From the NCBI RefSeq assembly GCF_021134715.1, contig NC_060020.1, forward strand, positions 5,766,001-5,830,000: a DNA stretch of 64,000 nt, read 5' to 3'. This document shows, one piece after another, positions 36,530 through 49,131 of this stretch. The DNA comes from Daphnia pulex (taxonomy: Eukaryota; Arthropoda; Branchiopoda; Diplostraca; Daphniidae). The stretch's first letter is position 1, and each line of letters starts with the position of its first letter. A model generated the notes under the pieces. It saw nothing but the letters and a program-made list of their open reading frames with translations, was not told where the DNA came from and did no database searches. Position numbers and translations under genes: made by a program.

Positions 36530-38605
36530 CACAGCCAGTATATAGCAAATAATGGAGTGCGTGAGAACCAAAGATAAAATAATAGACGACGACGACGACG
36601 ACAAGTCTCTCATTATGGGACTAGACACTTTATGGGCCTGTACATACTGTCGTCGTGGTCGTAGGAGGAGCTCGTCGTATAGCCCCTGGAAAGAAAAAAA
36701 GAAAAGAAGAAAAGCATTTTCTTGAAAGAGGATCGAGGGAGAAGAAGCCCATCATCGAAATGGATCGATTCAAAGTTACGACTAATCGAATTCCGTCAGT
36801 TATAAAGCAAGGATCGATTGACCTTTCCTTGGTATACCCGTAGGGAACCGGTCTCTATAGTCTCTTTGTGTTTAACTTATAGAGACTAGACTTAGATACA
36901 TTATTCGTTTTTACTAGAGTGAACATGCCTCCACTGCTTTGTGGTGGGGGTAGAAAACAAGTTGGGAGATGATCTCGCAAGGCCTGACAGCAAAGTACTT
37001 GGTGTTCTAAGCTGCATGACATCGCGTGAGTTCCTGAGGAACATCGGAGAGCAAAAAGAGCAGGACTTGCAGTTTGTTATCCTCCCAGTATTACCTATGT
37101 AGGCCAATTCTATAGGTGGCCGCTTATTGCTGATCGTCGATCCTAGTCGGCGACTTACATATTGTTGGTTATGGCCAAACTTTTTCGGGTGGGTTCAAAA
37201 GGGCCGCAGCCCTGCACGAACAAAGCAACAATGGTGGAAGCCGGTAACATACCCCCCTCCTCTCTATAGCCCAGCAGCAAAAGTCCAATATGATTAATTG
37301 ACAAATGTCACTGTTGGCTGCGCGTGTACAGTATAAAAGCCAGATATAAGAGGGAGGAAAAAAGGGAGAACCCGCTGTCGTCTATATATTCGACGAGATA
37401 TGCGGAAGTGAATGCGAGACCACACCCGAGTATAATGGTACATATCGGCCGGGAATGGCAACAATCCGCGAGAGAACCCTGGCGGTTTGGATGCTCAAAC
37501 TCGCCGGCGTCTAATGTATATTGCGTCTATCGTGTAGAGCAGGATATACGTATAGTGAACGGAACATTCCAGTTGAGCGGGCAACAGAAAGGCGCGGGAC
37601 GACGGAAGGATATAGAATGTACAAGAGCAAGTCATTAGTTGGCTATATAGCAGGGACCGTGAGTATCATTAAGGTGGTGGCCAAATCCACCACCACCACC
37701 AGCCAGGCATCTATCCCCATCCGAATAAATAATTAGATGGTTTTTTGGGGGGTTTTCTTTTTCCTGGGAGCTGCCATGGTTTTGATTCTTTTGTGTTTTT
37801 CTCCCTGTTTTTGTTTCAAGTTCGTCCCGGCTTTATCAGTGTAAGAAGTTTGCGTCTTGTGAGGCCGAAATTGCGAGCAGAGCGGGCGTTGGCCGCATAA
37901 TCGAACGTAATCCTAACGAAATGACTTGTTTGTTGAGAGATTTCCTTGGAGCCAACTCCTCCCGCCCAAAGTCCCGTGTGTGGCAGCTCCTATATCTTAA
38001 AGCAAAAAAAAAAAGAAAAGAGAATAAAAGAAAGAGCAACAGCAGTATAACAGCCAGGACAACAACAACGGATTCAATCTAGAATGATGAGACGGCGTAC
38101 TAGTATCGATTTTACCTTTTTTATTCTTTACTTTCAAATGGCAGACAGACAAAATAAAATAAATAGACTGGCTGCCAAAAAGATTAGGAACTAATGAAAA
38201 TAGAATGAAAATCAACAAGTAAAGATAATGCGACCTGTCGAACGTTATTTGACATGGGTGTTGTAAGCTCGTCGAGGCGGATATCGTTCGCCAGACAGCA
38301 GCATTTGGGGTGGAAATGGATTATTCAATTCGATATCATCAAGCTAACTCCTTGTTTCATTTTGTTTATTTTTTCATCAAATCATCGGTTATCTTTTCGG
38401 TTGTCATGCGGTAGTACAGTAGATCGAGCATCATTTTCTCTCACTGGCGATATTGCAAAAGCTATAACAAATAAAGATATAAAGAACGATAGAAATATCA
38501 ATTCGACGCAGTAGTCGTCCAGACACAAATCAGCGCAAGTTGATTTTTTTTCCCCAACGCCTTTTACAGTTGACTGATTCATTCTTGTCATTTTTTGAAA
38601 AAGAA
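36530..38605. other. Intergenic region upstream of the JHBP-like gene
   Basis: AT-rich with scattered short ORFs of low complexity. A second TATA-like GTATAAAAGCC is at about 37330 with no ORF of clear quality after it. No exon is supported. Confidence 0.4.
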
Positions 38606-40753
38606 ATGTTTTCCGTCATCCGTTCGATCCGCTTTTGGTTGGCTCTGATGAGCACGTCTTTGCTACTAGTCGACGCCAGTCCACTAAACAATCAACTTTC
38701 CGGTAAAGTAACAACAACAGCGGGTCTACAAAATAGTTTTTCTCTGTGACAGCAGCAAGATACAACAGGCACGAGGCACAGTTGCGTGGAACGCTGATTT
38801 TCTCGAGGGCACACGTCCTTCGTCCACGTTTTGAATGGCTCGTTCATTGGAATGCTTTGCGTGCCACTACTAGTGTAGGATAAGTCGGCGGTCGGTTACC
38901 TCCAGCGTCATCGTGATTGAGCCCATTCAAGCGAAATGTTGAAGGTTTGAAGAGAGGCACCATTTCATTGGCGATGGTTAGATAGGACAGCAGGCAGCGC
39001 TGCTTGAGCTGAGGGGGAAAAAAAGGCACTTAAAAAATACAAATAAAAGATGATTGCCTAAGCAGATGATTGTCATGAATTAGTCGTCGAGCGGCTTTTT
39101 GCCTTCGTCTTGTCAAGATGCGGTTGACTGTCATTTTCATATTACAACGCCACAAGAAAAAGAGAGAAAAATAAAAGTCGCTTTTTTGGTGGCCCGGTTC
39201 ATTTGGATTTTTGATTGGTATCACTAGGAGGAAGTCCGCAGCCCAGGGACGATGCGCTGGATAATTACGTCCGGCTGGTCATCAACAACTTCTTTGCAGC
39301 GCTGGAAACTGGAATCCCAGCTCTGGGCATTCCCCCAATGGACCCACTATGGATAGGCAACCTTACTGTTCCGACACTGACGTATGAACACGTATAGATC
39401 ATTCGGATTTTAACCGATTCCATAGTACCCTAAAACGTTGTCTTTTACATTTTTTATTTGCATTAATCAAAAGTTTGCCTAACCTTTGTTTTTCTTTTCA
39501 ATTAAAATTGAAGGGTCCAAGGAGGCCATATCGACGCAGCTATTGCCAACACTGCGGTCCATTATCTTTCGACCCTGACGGTGACCACTTTGCATATCGA
39601 CCTTAACGCATTTAGAATGGACTTGCGCTCCTTTATGCCTTACATGAAGGTATACGTAGGACTGTGATCAACTGCAACCGCGAGCGGGCGCTAGAGAATC
39701 AACTTTGTTTAATGCCTTGGTTATTATAGATCGACGGTCTGTACGACCTAGAAGGAATCGCCTTGGTTGTCTTCCCCCTTTACGGCAACGGGCCTTATAG
39801 AATTGAAGTCTTTGATGTCAACATGCTAGGCGGCGGATCACTGGGCTTGGACGAAACAGGAAACTACTTGCAGGTAACGCTTACTTAATACATAAATCAA
39901 GTCGGGTGCCGGGAGGAACACTTTGCCGTCATCCATCAACGACAAGTGGACGCATTTACCAAAAGCGCCAGAGTCCGAGAAAGGTGTTTCAAGTAGTTGG
40001 GGGGAGGAAAATCGGCGGCACACTTGTGGTTTTATCTAGTTGGACAGAGACGATGAAGTAAAGTATAAGCAGGCGGGGGCGTACGGTAAAGCAGCAGCAG
40101 GACCGCATCTAGGGTCGCTCGAGTGCATTTAATCAAACCAGCAGCTGAAAGCAGTCGCCTTCAGTAGCTTTCTGTATATACTACACTAACGTGCACTTGA
40201 CTTTTCTCTCGTCGCAGTTGACTTCACTGGAGATGGATGCCACCTTCACAACCATGGTCGTATATTTTGAAAATCTACTCGGCGGAGGCGATTTGGGAGA
40301 TACAATCAACGACATCATCAGCGAACTTGGAATGGCTATCTTTGAGTTGGTGGGTTGCTGCTACTTCATTGATTATACGGCGTTTCGTTTATTCCAGTCG
40401 TTATTTGTGCTCGGTAACCGACTACCAATCGATTGCCTTTCACGCAGTGATGATGATGTAACGCGTGGCGCTAAAGTTGAGTCTTTGAAAAGCGGTGGGA
40501 AACAAGCTCACCACTTTTGCATAGATAAGTGCCTGCGGAAGTCGTTATTGAATGTTGTTGACACTAAATTTGACGAGCACCGTCTGGTGTGCGACTCAAA
40601 CGACTGATCCTTCTTGTGTTTTCGACGTGCCAGGTGAAACCCGTCTTCATTGAGGCCCTAACAACGGGTATCATGAAAGTGGTGAACGACGCTCTATCCC
40701 ACTACCCCATTGGAAATTTGACTGCGGCTGAGTTTGACGTCAACTGGCGTTAG
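38606..40753 (+). CDS. Haemolymph juvenile-hormone-binding / takeout-like protein (260 aa)
   Basis: Six exons join in phase: 38606-38702, 39228-39381, 39514-39649, 39730-39873, 40218-40349 and 40634-40753. Residues 1-25 form a signal peptide (MFSVIRSIRFWLALMSTSLL, VDASP). The mature chain shows the JHBP/takeout layout: an N-terminal helix before GIPALGIPPMDPLWIGNLTV, alternating-strand segments (VTTLHIDLNAFRMDL, GIALVVFPLYGNGPYRIEVF, LEMDATFTTMVVYF) and a C-terminal helix (IEALTTGIMKVVNDALSHYP). Length fits the family (about 240-260). These secreted or mite-group-7-allergen-like proteins bind small lipophilic ligands in a long tubular fold; the ligand here is unknown. The exon 2 donor GTATGA at 39382 was chosen over one 10 bases later because only it keeps the frame. 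Confidence 0.82.
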
Positions 40754-40960
40754 AAAATGGGAGACGGCCATCCATCAATGACATACGCAGCCGAATTTAA
40801 CAATTAATCGCTCATTCAATCGAGAGGTCTTAACGAGTTGGTGTAATTAGTTCGGAACACGAGAAGAGAATACACAGCAAGCATAATGTCACGCATGACG
40901 ATGTTTTCTAGCTTCCCGTTATTATTATTATTATCTTCTGTCGGTGCCACGAGCGTCGTC

Positions 40961-43900
40961 TTACTTCTTGGGGGTCCTTGCCTTCTTGCCTTTCCTCCTT
41001 TCTGTCGCTTTGCGCTTCTTGTCGTCTTTTTTCATGCGGCGATCGACCACTTTAAATTGGCCCTTGACGCCAGCGGGTCGGTGAGCCTTCTTGCCAGCTT
41101 GGTGTTTCTTAGCTACGACATACGTCACTTCTTTCTTCTTCTCCTGTTTGGCCTTTTTGTGGATGCTATTTGGATAGAAAAACAACGAATAGATTATAAG
41201 GTATGGTGGGATAATTGGGATCAAGTTGCATTCATCTTGACCATCTTATTGGAGGAAGCCGAAATCACTAACATTAACCGGTGTTTTACAAGTAAACTAC
41301 AAGTACAAAAACATTCAGGGTAGCAGATAAAAGCAAATGAAAATATAAGAAAACGAAAAAAATATGTAACAAGAAAGACTAACAAAGACTGAATGAAGAG
41401 GAAGAAGAAAATCGATACGTACTGCCGGATCTGTTGCGCTTTGTCGTAGTCACTCATACCCATAGTTTCTGATATGGTATCGGCCTTCTTCCTGGCTTTC
41501 TCCATACGACGCATGGTACGACGCTTCTTCCTGGCTTTAGCTTCAACCACCTTCTTGATGGGTCGGACGTTGATCTCCTTCATTTTATCTTTGTACTGCT
41601 GAACAACTTCCTGTAAACACATCAATCACAGCGAGTTAGCCCAAAATTTCCAAAGCAACCCAGTTCAAATTGATTTTGCCATCAAACTTAATAACAGAAC
41701 GTTATTTACCTTCGTTATAGGTAACTCTTTGTGGCTGTGGCGTCTTTCATCTGCTTCAAACCAATCAGGCAGGTTCTCATCGTTGAAAGCGTACCGGTTC
41801 CATCCATCATCTGAAATGTCCCGCCTGGCTTTCCGCGACTGGATAATCATAGATCCAAGAGCCAGGGCTTCGGCTGTCAAGCTCCTCTTCTTGCCTCGCA
41901 CTAAAGAAAGTCGTGATTAGCTAATTGAGTGGCCTGCCGCATACACGATATTTCCCCGTTGGCTTTACCTTGACCCCCGGCGGCAGGTAGACCTTCGTCC
42001 AAATCCTCGCCATTAGCCAAATTGCTTTCATCGCTGTCATCAGAGTCGTCGTCGTCTGAAGAGTCGTTATCAGAATCTTGGTCGGAGTCAAACTTGTTTG
42101 GCGGAGGTTTTTTTCCAACTTTGTCGCTAACGTGGACTTCTTCATCACTGTCTTCGTCGGCCTCGTCGTCAGTGAAATCTTCGGTAGTGACAGCCCCTCG
42201 ACGTTGAAGTGGATGCTCGCGAACCATCGAGTCAAGTTCAATATCTTCGTCTTCCTCGTCATCAATGTCTTGAAAAGCGCTCTGTCAAAATAAATGTCAA
42301 GTTAAGTTAAGAAATTGCAGTCTCTTTCAATGTTATGCACCTTCATGAACCACTTGTCTGCTTTCTTCTTCTTCTTCAGAGCGGAATCGTCATCTTCCAA
42401 ATCTGTTAGCAAAGGATGTTTCCTTTCGTCGACTGCAACGGCTTTGGTTGCTGCCTTGATTGCTTCCGTGAAACGGACTTTTTTAGGCTGCTTTTTGCTC
42501 TCACCGTCACTCTCGTCAGTAGCGTTGTCGAGCCCTTGAGAATGACAAAGAACGATTTGAGAAAATGTTCTTCAAGATGAATTTGACGAATAAAATTTAC
42601 CAAGCGAATCTTGGGGAACATCACTCTCGTATTCATCGTCGGAGTCAAATATAAGCTCTTCATCACTATCCTCTTCTCTCCGATACCTGTTTTGCAAATA
42701 ATAAAAGAATTTACGTACAATACGTTTGAAACCAACCAGCGAAATCTTACCGTCCTTTGGAATCCAACTGGAAAGTTTCCTTGTCATATTTAGCTTTTTT
42801 AGGGAAAGGAGCCGGCTTTTCACGAGGTTCTTCGGCCAAATCGTCTGCTTCTTGATCAGCGATTTGGTTCAACTCCTGTATCAGAACCATAAGTAACAAT
42901 TATAAAACTGTTTGATTGTTAAATCTGTTGAAAATGCATGCCTGGTCTGTTTTAATCTGGTCAAGCGCGAAGAGCGGCTTGGCTTCCAATACACTAGGAC
43001 CGCCATCACCAGGGATAACCATCTTCAGTCTCATCTTCTCCTGCAGTTTGCGACGTTCATTCATCAGCTTCTTCTTCTTGCGCTTGGCATCTTGAACTTT
43101 AGCATCCTGAGTATTAGAAAAATATTCAACTAGACATTCTTTTTAAACAATTATTTGAAAAATTACCTCTAATTCTTTAATTTGTCGTTCAACTTGAGAC
43201 AAATCTTCCTCGTCATCAGAGCAAGCATCCTCCTCCATGGGAACCGGTTTTTCAATCGATGCATTCTCTTCTAACTTGAGCTGTTCGGCTTTGTCATCCA
43301 AGCTTTTTTGAATGGCTTTCCTCCATCCAAGAAGAGCTTTTAAATCTTTACGACCTAACACTTTGATATCTTTGCAACACTCTTTTATTTCGATGGTGGT
43401 GAGTGGATGGTTTGCAATTTCTGGATCATTCATGTTGAGAACTGTTGCATTGTTAAGGATATCGACAAAGTTCTCCTTGTGAACAAAATCGGAAATCTGT
43501 GCCGACTTGTGCAACGATGTAATTCCTTCTTCGTAGCCCCCAGCTTTTGGTTTAGATTTTTCGTGGGCTTGCAAACCCATAACAGTGTTTGAGATATTTT
43601 CAACTTCTTGGAAAACATGTTTCGGATCTAAAAACTTGGGATCAAGTTTGTCTGGTGCTCGATAACCTTGGCAGATCACGAAAATTTCGGCAGACTCCAT
43701 TCGAGATGCGTGAGGTTTAGTGGAATGGACGCGCTTGAAGAGCTGTCTCAACACCCACATCAAAGAGTTGTAGTCTTTGGATCTGAAAATTTTTGTGACA
43801 AACCATCCTCCCTTGACCAAAAATTCAGTTGCCAACTTCAGGGCACTTAACACCAATTGATTCTGAATGAAGGCGTCATAAATCCAGTTTTGACCAACAT

Positions 43901-44430
43901 TTGGAGCACCATCGTGCAAGACAACATCTGCTTTCCAAGTTGTCAATTCTTTCTTTAAACTTTGATAACATTTTTCTGTTGTGATGTCTTCCTGCGTATA
44001 GAGAAAAATATGTATGAACAATGAACTTGTATAGATTAATTAATTATTATTACTTGTAGTGTGAGACAGCCTTGGATTGGTTTCATGGGGAAAAGATCAA
44101 TACCAATGATCAAACTCGAAACAGGCATGTGCTGTTTTGCTACTTGCATCCATGATCCTGGTGCAGCACACAAGTCGATAACTACTCTGCTTTTCTCCAG
44201 AAACTCAAATTTTCTGTTTAACTGCAATAACTTGAAAGCCGCACGAGACCGATAGCCTATTACAAATATTTACTGTTTAGAAATGAGCATTACAGCGTAG
44301 ACGTCGGTGAAAATAGTGACATTGAACATAGGACAAGAGTCGAAATAAAATACAGATTCAAACAATTCTTACCTGTCTCTTTGGCCAAGTGATAAAACTT
44401 ATCCTGACGCGCTTTTCCTTTTTTACCCAT
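40961..44430 (-). CDS. FTSJ3: FTSJ3/SPB1-type pre-rRNA 2'-O-methyltransferase (850 aa)
   Basis: Eleven minus-strand exons join in phase: 44430-44373, 44256-44054, 43991-43167, 43106-42942, 42875-42751, 42686-42601, 42534-42341, 42281-41969, 41900-41710, 41610-41423 and 41165-40961. The start [20 protein letters not shown] is the conserved N terminus. The FtsJ domain has the K-D-K-E tetrad (Lys28, Asp114, Lys154, Glu189) and the SAM motif DLCAAPGSW (47-55). A middle Spb1-type region, long acidic tracts and a highly basic C terminus ([28 protein letters not shown]) follow. Human FTSJ3 is 847 residues. It acts in the nucleolus in large-subunit maturation. Intron 4 has a GC donor. The ATG lies 337 bp from the HIRA start on the other strand. 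Confidence 0.96.
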
Positions 44431-44767
44431 TTTCTATGACAACACTTTTCAATTTGTCGAAAAGTAAATGCGTTCCAAGTCCAGCGACGTAAAACCTGTC
44501 ACACACGTGGTAAAAGCAGCAGACCACTGTTAAACAGTATCTGCATCAGTGCCTCTTTCGGTAGAATAATGCACAAGATCACTAAATGTACCGGCAGATG
44601 TCTTCTGTCTGTCAGGCTACTAAATCTACCGCTTGTTCAATTCAATAAGTGTTGACTGTTGAGGAAAATCATGATGTCTGAATGCTCTGAAATTTACGAT
44701 TGAAATTTAAAAATAAAATAATTGTATTGAATTCAGACACGATATCATTATTTTTTTTGCATAGAAA
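44431..44767. promoter_or_regulatory. Divergent promoter between FTSJ3 and HIRA
   Basis: Only 337 bp separate the two start codons, so both 5' UTRs and promoters must share this space. I see no TATA box, which fits housekeeping genes. AT-rich near HIRA. Confidence 0.55.
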
Positions 44768-47700
44768 ATGAAATTACTTAAACCAGCGTGGGTCACACAT
44801 GATGGTAATGACGTTATGTTATTTTACACAACACAGCTAGGACCATATAGCCTATAATAAGTACTGGGTGCATTTTTCTAATTATGTATCATTCTTTTCC
44901 CTGCAGGAAAACCCATATTTTCTATTGACATTCATCCAGATGGCTCAAAGTTTGCTACTGGAGGCCAGGGTATGATGGTTGTGTTAAATAAGGCTTCACG
45001 CAGCTTTACAACACCTAAAATAGGATTGTAAAAGTGTTGTTATCAATAATTTTCTTTCTTCAACAGGAGACGATTCTGGTCGTGTTGTTATATGGAATGT
45101 TGCACCAATCGTTAAAGAGCAGGCAGAAGAAGATGATAATGTTCCAAAACTACTATGCCAAATGGACAATCACCTTGGTAGATATATTTGTTAAATTAAA
45201 TTAAATTTGATAACCACACTTCTTTCTTTTAGCATGTGTCAATTGTGTTAGGTGGTCCAATTCAGGGCAATATCTAGCTTCAGGAGGTGATGACAAACTT
45301 GTAATGATCTGGCAGCTCACCCGTTATGCAGGTGAAGGCACTACAAATTATTTTAAAAGAAATATTTCTTTACCCTATTGAATTTTTATAGGGAGCACAA
45401 TATTTGGTGGTGGAGGTAAAACCAATGTTGAACACTGGAGGTGTGTTTCTACCCTTAGGGGTCATAGTGGCGATGTTTTAGATCTTGGTTGGTCACCAGA
45501 TGATCAATATTTAGCATCGTCCTCAGTCGATAACACAGTGCGCATTTGGAATATGTTGAATATGCCTGAATCCATTGCAGTTTTAAAAGGACACACTGGA
45601 TTAGTAAAAGGAATTGCATGGGATCCAATTGGTAATCCATAAGCGTGTTTCTGTTAAGAAAATTTTCTGTATTACATTTCTCCGGCAATTTTTTAAGGAA
45701 AATATGTTGCGTCGCAATCGGACGACAAAACAGTGCGGATATGGAAGACAGCTGATTGGAAGCAGGAAACTGTTGTGACAGAACCTTTTGAAGAGGTATG
45801 TAACTAAATGCGTCCTTCTTAGGCAGTAAATGTATAAAGAAAGTGCTATTTTATTTAGTGTGGAGGGACAACCCATGTTCTAAGACTGAATTGGTCACCT
45901 GACGGACAGTATTTGGTCTCTGCTCATGTAAGGTTTTTTTTTTTTTAAATATTGAATGTTCCTGTTAATTTTATGTCTCTAAATATAAAATTTTTTCAGG
46001 CGATGAATGGTGGTGGACCCACTGCTCAAATCATCGAGCGCGAAGGTTGGAAAACAGATAAAGATTTTGTTGGTCATAGAAAAGCAATTACTTGTGTGGT
46101 AAGTGAACTTTGTAACTTCTTATTTTTCCTCACTTCTTTTAAACATTGCTTGTGATCTCTTAGAGTTTTAACAGTAACATGTTAAGAAAGTCAGCGTTGC
46201 ACAAAGGAACCAATTACTGCTGCTGTGCCATCGGTTCTAGGGATAGATCGCTTTCTATCTGGCTGACTTCTCTGAAAAGACCGCTTGTTGTCATTCATGA
46301 ACTCTTCCTTAATTCCGTAATTCTAGTTTTCATAGTTCATTTTAGTTCTATTTATTTAGTTTTAAATTCTTTTTCAAGGTCCTTGATTTGTCGTGGAGTC
46401 GATCTGGTTATCAGCTCATGGCTTGTTCTTGGGACGGATCGGTAGCCTATATTGAATTTGACGACAAAGAACTTGGGCAGATTGTGAGTGTTGAAGAAAA
46501 GGAAAATCTTTTTCAACGAATGTATGGGAAAAAGTCTTTTTCCACGGGCGTTGACAAGAAAGCATCAATTGTCATCGAAGATCCCGACTGGATTCAGCCA
46601 CAACTGATGGAGCCGACTGTGCCTTCCATTATAGAAGAAGAGGGTGGGATGCATTCTTCCGATTCTCGGGCTTCCAGATCCAGTCAAATTGTAGCCAAAG
46701 GTCCTATTGACAAACAAATAGAGACCCGAACGGTGGATGGTAGACGTCGTATCACACCAGTGTTTATTCCACCTCCCATGGAAGAAGATGATGCACAATC
46801 TAGTCACGCCAGTAATCATTCTTCTGCTGCTCTTGTTCAACCAACTTTCAGTAGTTCAACTGAAGCAAAGAGCAAAATCGTCGTGGAGAAACGAGACGAA
46901 GTGACAAAACCAGGTCTGTCAAACACTACTTCGCCTCCTCCGCCTCAAGCTAACGCGCGCAAAGAAATGTCCAACATCCTACTCAATCGTAGGCTCGAAA
47001 GAAATGAACCGGAAAGACGCGTTGTTTCGGTTAGAACGTCTGGTCCGAGCACCGCCTCGGTGTCTACCACTGGCGTATCAATTGTTCGATCTCCCGATTC
47101 TGATAAAGTAGCGATCTCACCTCTATCCGTACAAAAGACTTTTTCCGTTCCAGTAAGTTGCTATAAATGTTTGTCGTTTTACTTCCTTGATCAGCTGTTT
47201 TTTAATATCCCATTTACAGACTTCACATGGAAGAAGTTTCGAAATTGAAAATCAATCGTACTTTGTCGGTCATAAGATGGCTGTTCACAAGCTCAGTTGC
47301 GTGGTTAACGGAAAGGTAAAGTTTGATATCATTAATAACATATTTTGTTTAAAATGAAGACGCCTAACGTGCATTGTTGTTTCGTGTCTAGGTTGCATGG
47401 GATGTTTATATGTCAAGTCCTATGATTGGATGCGCCGCAAGCTTATATTGTGCTGCGGTGACGTGTTCAGATGCTACTCTTCACTGTTTTTCCGTTGGCG
47501 ATGGCTCGCGAATGATACCTGGAATTAAACTTCAAGGGTCGGCAGTCCACCTTAGGGTTCAAGACCATTTTGTATCAGTCGTGACAGCTCATGGACAAAT
47601 AAGTGTGTGGGATATCATCAAAAGAAAATCAACTCTCAAAACATCAATACTCAATTTAACAGATTCAGGTTAGTCAATTGTACGAAAAATTTTTCGTGTT

Positions 47701-48508
47701 CCTCGTCTGACGAAACTTTATTTTTTTTTTAAATTAATTCTGAAGATGGTTCGGTTACTCTTACATCATGCACTATCCGAGATGGGGGAATTCCCATTCT
47801 GAGTTTCTCTAACAGCAAAACCTACACATACTCAACTGACATGGATACTTGGTATGTACTGGTTTTCCCACAGATACATTCCGTCATGAACTAAATGTGG
47901 ACTTTGATGATTAGGTTACTTTTATCCGATGCCCTGGATCCTCTTCGTCATGGCTCGGACCTGCAGGGAATTCCAAGTAGCGGTGCTGGTCCTGGAGCGA
48001 ATCGAAGCTCTGTGATTAATAGTGCCGATTCTAAGATTACTTGCAGCATCAGTTATGCTGACGTCAAAATGAGTTCATTGGTCGAATTGAATTCACCGGC
48101 TGAATACCGAACTTGGCTCCTGACCAAAGTCAAGTATATGGCCCAACAAGGTAAACAAATTAGCATAACCAAATTTTCAACAAACCTTAAAATAATATAA
48201 AAAATCTTTTGTGCTCATTTTAGGAATGGAAGACCGTCTACGAAGCTTGTGTGAAGATTTGCTTGGTCCGGTACATCGCTCGAGCCAAAGAGGAAAGAAT
48301 TGGCAACCCACGATACTGGTAGGAATATTCAAATTCAACTCGAATTTTTAGGGCAGACCTAATCAATCAGAGTTTTGGTGAAATCTTGTAGACGATGAAG
48401 AAAAACGAGCTGCTGATACCTGTGCTCCAGGTGATGGCCGCCAATGTTAAGATGCAGAGACTATGCACTGAATTCCAGCAGCAGCTCAAAATGCTTACCG
48501 AGTTTTGA
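44768..48508 (+). CDS. HIRA: Histone chaperone HIRA (889 aa)
   Basis: Sixteen exons join in phase, from ATG 44768 to TGA 48506: 44768-44804, 44907-44969, 45067-45177, 45233-45331, 45392-45631, 45698-45795, 45859-45927, 46000-46098, 46164-46316, 46379-47152, 47220-47315, 47392-47668, 47746-47851, 47915-48150, 48224-48318 and 48392-48508. The N terminus [20 protein letters not shown] opens a seven-blade WD40 propeller ([57 protein letters not shown]). The B domain that binds ASF1 is at about 440-456 ([17 protein letters not shown]). The C-terminal Hira domain follows. HIRA deposits H3.3 independently of replication. Human HIRA is 1017 residues; the linker here is shorter. Confidence 0.96.
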
Positions 48509-49131
48509 ATATTTAATTACGAGAGGAGAAAAGTAAACTCGACAAGTTCTCTTTTTTACAAGCAAATAGGACTTGGATTTCAACAAAAAAAAAAAGGAAA
48601 AATAGGAAAAAATAACTTGTTTCTTTTTGTGTTTTGCAATTTGAAGCGCCCGTTCATGTTGAACGATGGCCATTAATATTGCTCGTTGCTCAGTTTGTCC
48701 GCAAGTAAATACTGGTGATTTAATTTTTTTGATATTAACTATTGTTTTGTCTCTCTTATTTCTCTGCCCAGAAAAGGGAGGTAAAGGTATTTACATTAAA
48801 AAACGCTCAAGTTTTATTGTTGCCGTTAGTGACTTACGTAAGTATAAAAAGTGTAGCACATATTCGTCCACTTGAATAACTCACACAATATCCATACGGT
48901 GAAAGTATTCACAACATTTCGTCGGATTTTCACTCCGCGTTTCCCTATTAATAGCATTTTTTTCGATTTGCGAGTATAGGGTAATTTTTTTTTACGTCAT
49001 CCAATGTACATATCACATGAGATTAGAAGGTGTGGTGAGTTGTTTTGTTGTTGTTGTTTTTTTAACTTCTGTCCCGTGTAGCCGTATAGATCTTTATTTT
49101 TACTTTTCGTTTTCATAAAATAATTTCGCGT
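48509..49131. other. Convergent 3' region between HIRA and NOX5
   Basis: AT-rich, with poly-A/poly-T tracts. On the minus strand AATAAA (plus TTTATT 49093-49098) lies 34 bp after the NOX5-like stop. No extra gene is visible. Confidence 0.55.
49093..49098 (-). promoter_or_regulatory. Polyadenylation signal of the NOX5-like gene
   Basis: AATAAA on the minus strand, 34 bp downstream of the stop codon at 49132-49134. Confidence 0.45.

Noticed and set aside
37324-37638. 104-codon ORF after GTATAAAAG
   Set aside because: No signal peptide, domain or conserved-looking pattern; the TATA match overlaps its own start.
39382-39391. Exon 2 of the JHBP-like gene ending at 39391 (GTATAG donor)
   Set aside because: It puts exon 3 out of frame; the donor at 39382 keeps the frame.
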